This document shows, piece by piece, positions 21,656-23,143 of a DNA stretch of 23,143 bases (positions within the stretch are counted from its first letter, which is position 1; every line of letters starts with the position of its first letter). Below the pieces are notes generated by a model. The model saw only the letters and a program-made list of their open reading frames with translations, searched no databases and had not been told where the DNA came from. The translations under genes were made by a program, and so were the position numbers. Source of the DNA: Opitutia bacterium (GTDB taxonomy: Bacteria > Verrucomicrobiota > Verrucomicrobiia > Opitutales > UBA953); the NCBI GenBank assembly GCA_947378905.1, contig CANCLV010000013.1, positions 1 to 23,143 of the forward strand. The letters are read 5' to 3'.

Positions 21656-23143
21656 ATGATTTCCTGGCTCCGAGCTGCCACTGACAAGCACCACCGACTC
21701 ATCTTCGGCACGCTTCTTTTCACCACCATTGCTTCGTTTATTTTCTACGGATACGGCGGCCGTGGACAACTGGGCACCAACTCCCGCATCTACCTCGGGG
21801 TCGACCTCAATAGCCCGAAGGTCCAAAACAGCTATCGTGACCTAATTGTATTCACCACCATCAGCGGACAACGTGTCGAAGGTCAAAGCATCACCCAGTA
21901 CGTCGCGGAAATTCACGTCGCTGACACTCTCGGCATTCCTCAACCTTCCGACAGCGAAGTTCGTAAAATCGCCACAGCCATCACTTCACCCAGCGACGGC
22001 AAAGAATCAGCCGAAGGACTCGTAAAATTCATCGAAGTAGCTTCGAAACAATTAAATGCCTCCGAAGAAGAAACACGGGCACGTTTTGAAACTTTTATTC
22101 GTAATGCTTGGCGCGTAAACAAAGCCGTTCAAATCCTCTCAGGTCCCGGACACGTCACCACCTCTCAATTACAACGCGTACTGCAACGTGAAAAAACCAC
22201 CTGGACTATAGAGGTCGCGACTTTCGACAATACCAAGTTCAATCCCTCGATTACCGTCGACGAAGCCAAAGTAAAATCGAGTTTCGAAAATAACAAAGAG
22301 AGCTACCGCTTACCTGCCAAAGTAGAAGCATCCCTAGTTTCATTCAAAAATATCACGCCCGACAACACACCCGTTAGTGATGACGATATCGTCATGGAAG
22401 GCTTTAATGTGGCCGAAAAACTGAAGTTTGAGCCCGGAAAAGTGCGTGAACAGGCTCTCGCCCACCGCTCCGAAATTGAGAAAATCATCCGCACCAATCG
22501 TGCCATTCGCAACCTCGCTGGAAAAATCGGCGAAGAACTCGCCGATCAATTTCCAGTCGACGCACACAAATCGGACGAACCCACTTTTATTGCTTGGATT
22601 AAAAAACAAAACGGCACGATCGAAACTCTTCCCGCATTTGATACAAATAATCCTCCCGAACTCGCAAGCGTACCCTTCGAAGCTCTTAAAGCTGCAGGCG
22701 AATTATCCGAGAAAGAATGGCGCACGGATATGTATCGCTCCGACGATGCTGCAGTCTTCGTCATTCTTAAAAAGCGTATCGATTCACGCATTCCTGATTT
22801 CAGCGAAGTCAAAGATAACGCCACTGCGAATTGGAAACGAGATGAACGTCTCCGTCTCATGAGAGATGAAGTATTAAAAATCAGCAAAGCGATGAAAACT
22901 GCGGCCACTGAAAATAAGAACTTCACCGACAGCGCTTCATCTCTTGGACTTAAAGTAAGTCAGCCCGAGCCCTTCACCACTGCTAATCTTCCAGCGAATC
23001 TCACGGGTGTGAGCGAGAATACCGCTCAGTCCCTCGAAGTCGCTGGACCTGGTAAAATCGTATCAGGCATTCAAACCACCAATGGCGACACGGTTTATAT
23101 TCACGTCATTAAATCAGATCGTCCACAAATCGACGCTTCGTCC
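21656..23143 (+). CDS. PpiD/SurA-like membrane-anchored periplasmic chaperone or foldase (partial, runs off the right edge)
   Basis: The open frame starts at ATG 21656 and continues without a stop for at least 496 codons. It opens MISWLRAATDKHHRLIFGTLLF, a short cytoplasmic tail and one transmembrane helix (about residues 15-32), like PpiD. The following region is hydrophilic and helix-rich, with repeated charged segments (EIHVADTLGIPQPSDSEVRK, LNASEEETRARFETF) typical of SurA/PpiD N-terminal domains, where IPxSDxEV is a usual phrase. No parvulin (rotamase) domain is recognisable before the edge, so it may lie beyond it or be absent. An AAGGTGA Shine-Dalgarno-like sequence precedes the ATG by four bases. 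It is divergent from the DHFR gene. Confidence 0.75.
   Translation, partial: MISWLRAATDKHHRLIFGTLLFTTIASFIFYGYGGRGQLGTNSRIYLGVDLNSPKVQNSYRDLIVFTTISGQRVEGQSITQYVAEIHVADTLGIPQPSDSEVRKIATAITSPSDGKESAEGLVKFIEVASKQLNASEEETRARFETFIRNAWRVNKAVQILSGPGHVTTSQLQRVLQREKTTWTIEVATFDNTKFNPSITVDEAKVKSSFENNKESYRLPAKVEASLVSFKNITPDNTPVSDDDIVMEGFNVAEKLKFEPGKVREQALAHRSEIEKIIRTNRAIRNLAGKIGEELADQFPVDAHKSDEPTFIAWIKKQNGTIETLPAFDTNNPPELASVPFEALKAAGELSEKEWRTDMYRSDDAAVFVILKKRIDSRIPDFSEVKDNATANWKRDERLRLMRDEVLKISKAMKTAATENKNFTDSASSLGLKVSQPEPFTTANLPANLTGVSENTAQSLEVAGPGKIVSGIQTTNGDTVYIHVIKSDRPQIDASS

Noticed and set aside
1..23143. Search for CRISPR arrays, insertion sequences, phage or toxin-antitoxin genes
   Set aside because: No regularly spaced repeats, transposase-like frames, terminal inverted repeats or recognisable toxin-antitoxin pairs were seen.

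Overview
The window looks like chromosomal DNA of a Verrucomicrobiota member, most likely near Opitutae/Puniceicoccales. This is inferred from family composition, with no marker-gene match run. The clues are a four-gene cassette of prepilin-like proteins resembling the Verru_Chthon B/C/D families, a DUF5069 protein, a DUF3147 protein, a PF07399-type antiporter, a PpiD-like gene and mostly weak Shine-Dalgarno sequences. GC content is moderate, coding density is very high, and no stretch over 300 bases lacks a gene.

Layout. 1-200: the 3' end of accA and a bidirectional terminator. 201-3851 (minus): four tightly overlapping pseudopilin genes in GspG-H-I-J-like order. 3953-5359 (minus): a Na+/H+ antiporter-like membrane protein. 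5414-11049 (minus): a complete RND drug-efflux operon (membrane fusion lipoprotein, inner-membrane pump, outer-membrane lipoprotein). A divergent AcrR/TtgR-type repressor at 11074-11691 faces it, with a perfect palindromic operator between them. 11715-11798: tRNA-Leu(UAA). 11849-12193: a DUF3147 membrane protein. 12287-13078: trpA. 13082-14071: an NMT1/ThiY-like solute-binding protein. 14237-18382 (plus): a compact run of pyrB, a pyrC-like gene, a CPBP intramembrane protease and thiL. 18391-20901: DUF5069, an SGNH hydrolase and an MFS transporter. 20911-20985: tRNA-Arg(CCG). 21069-21560: dihydrofolate reductase. 21656 to the right edge: an open-ended PpiD/SurA-like gene.

How the genes work together. 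The repressor, operator and three efflux genes form a self-contained multidrug-efflux module very like the gammaproteobacterial acrR-acrAB arrangement. The pyrB/pyrC pair is notable because the dihydroorotase-like partner lacks the HxH metal ligands, the substrate Arg and the MPN Asn. It therefore probably acts as a structural PyrC' subunit of aspartate carbamoyltransferase, as in Pseudomonas, rather than as an enzyme. The prepilin cassette probably makes a surface or secretion pseudopilus whose assembly machinery lies elsewhere.

I found no CRISPR array, insertion sequence, prophage or obvious new defence system. The most interesting items are the degenerate dihydroorotase, the AcrR-like operator lying over a start codon, the pseudopilin cassette, key-residue changes in DHFR and ThiL, and a possible pattern of leaderless transcripts.
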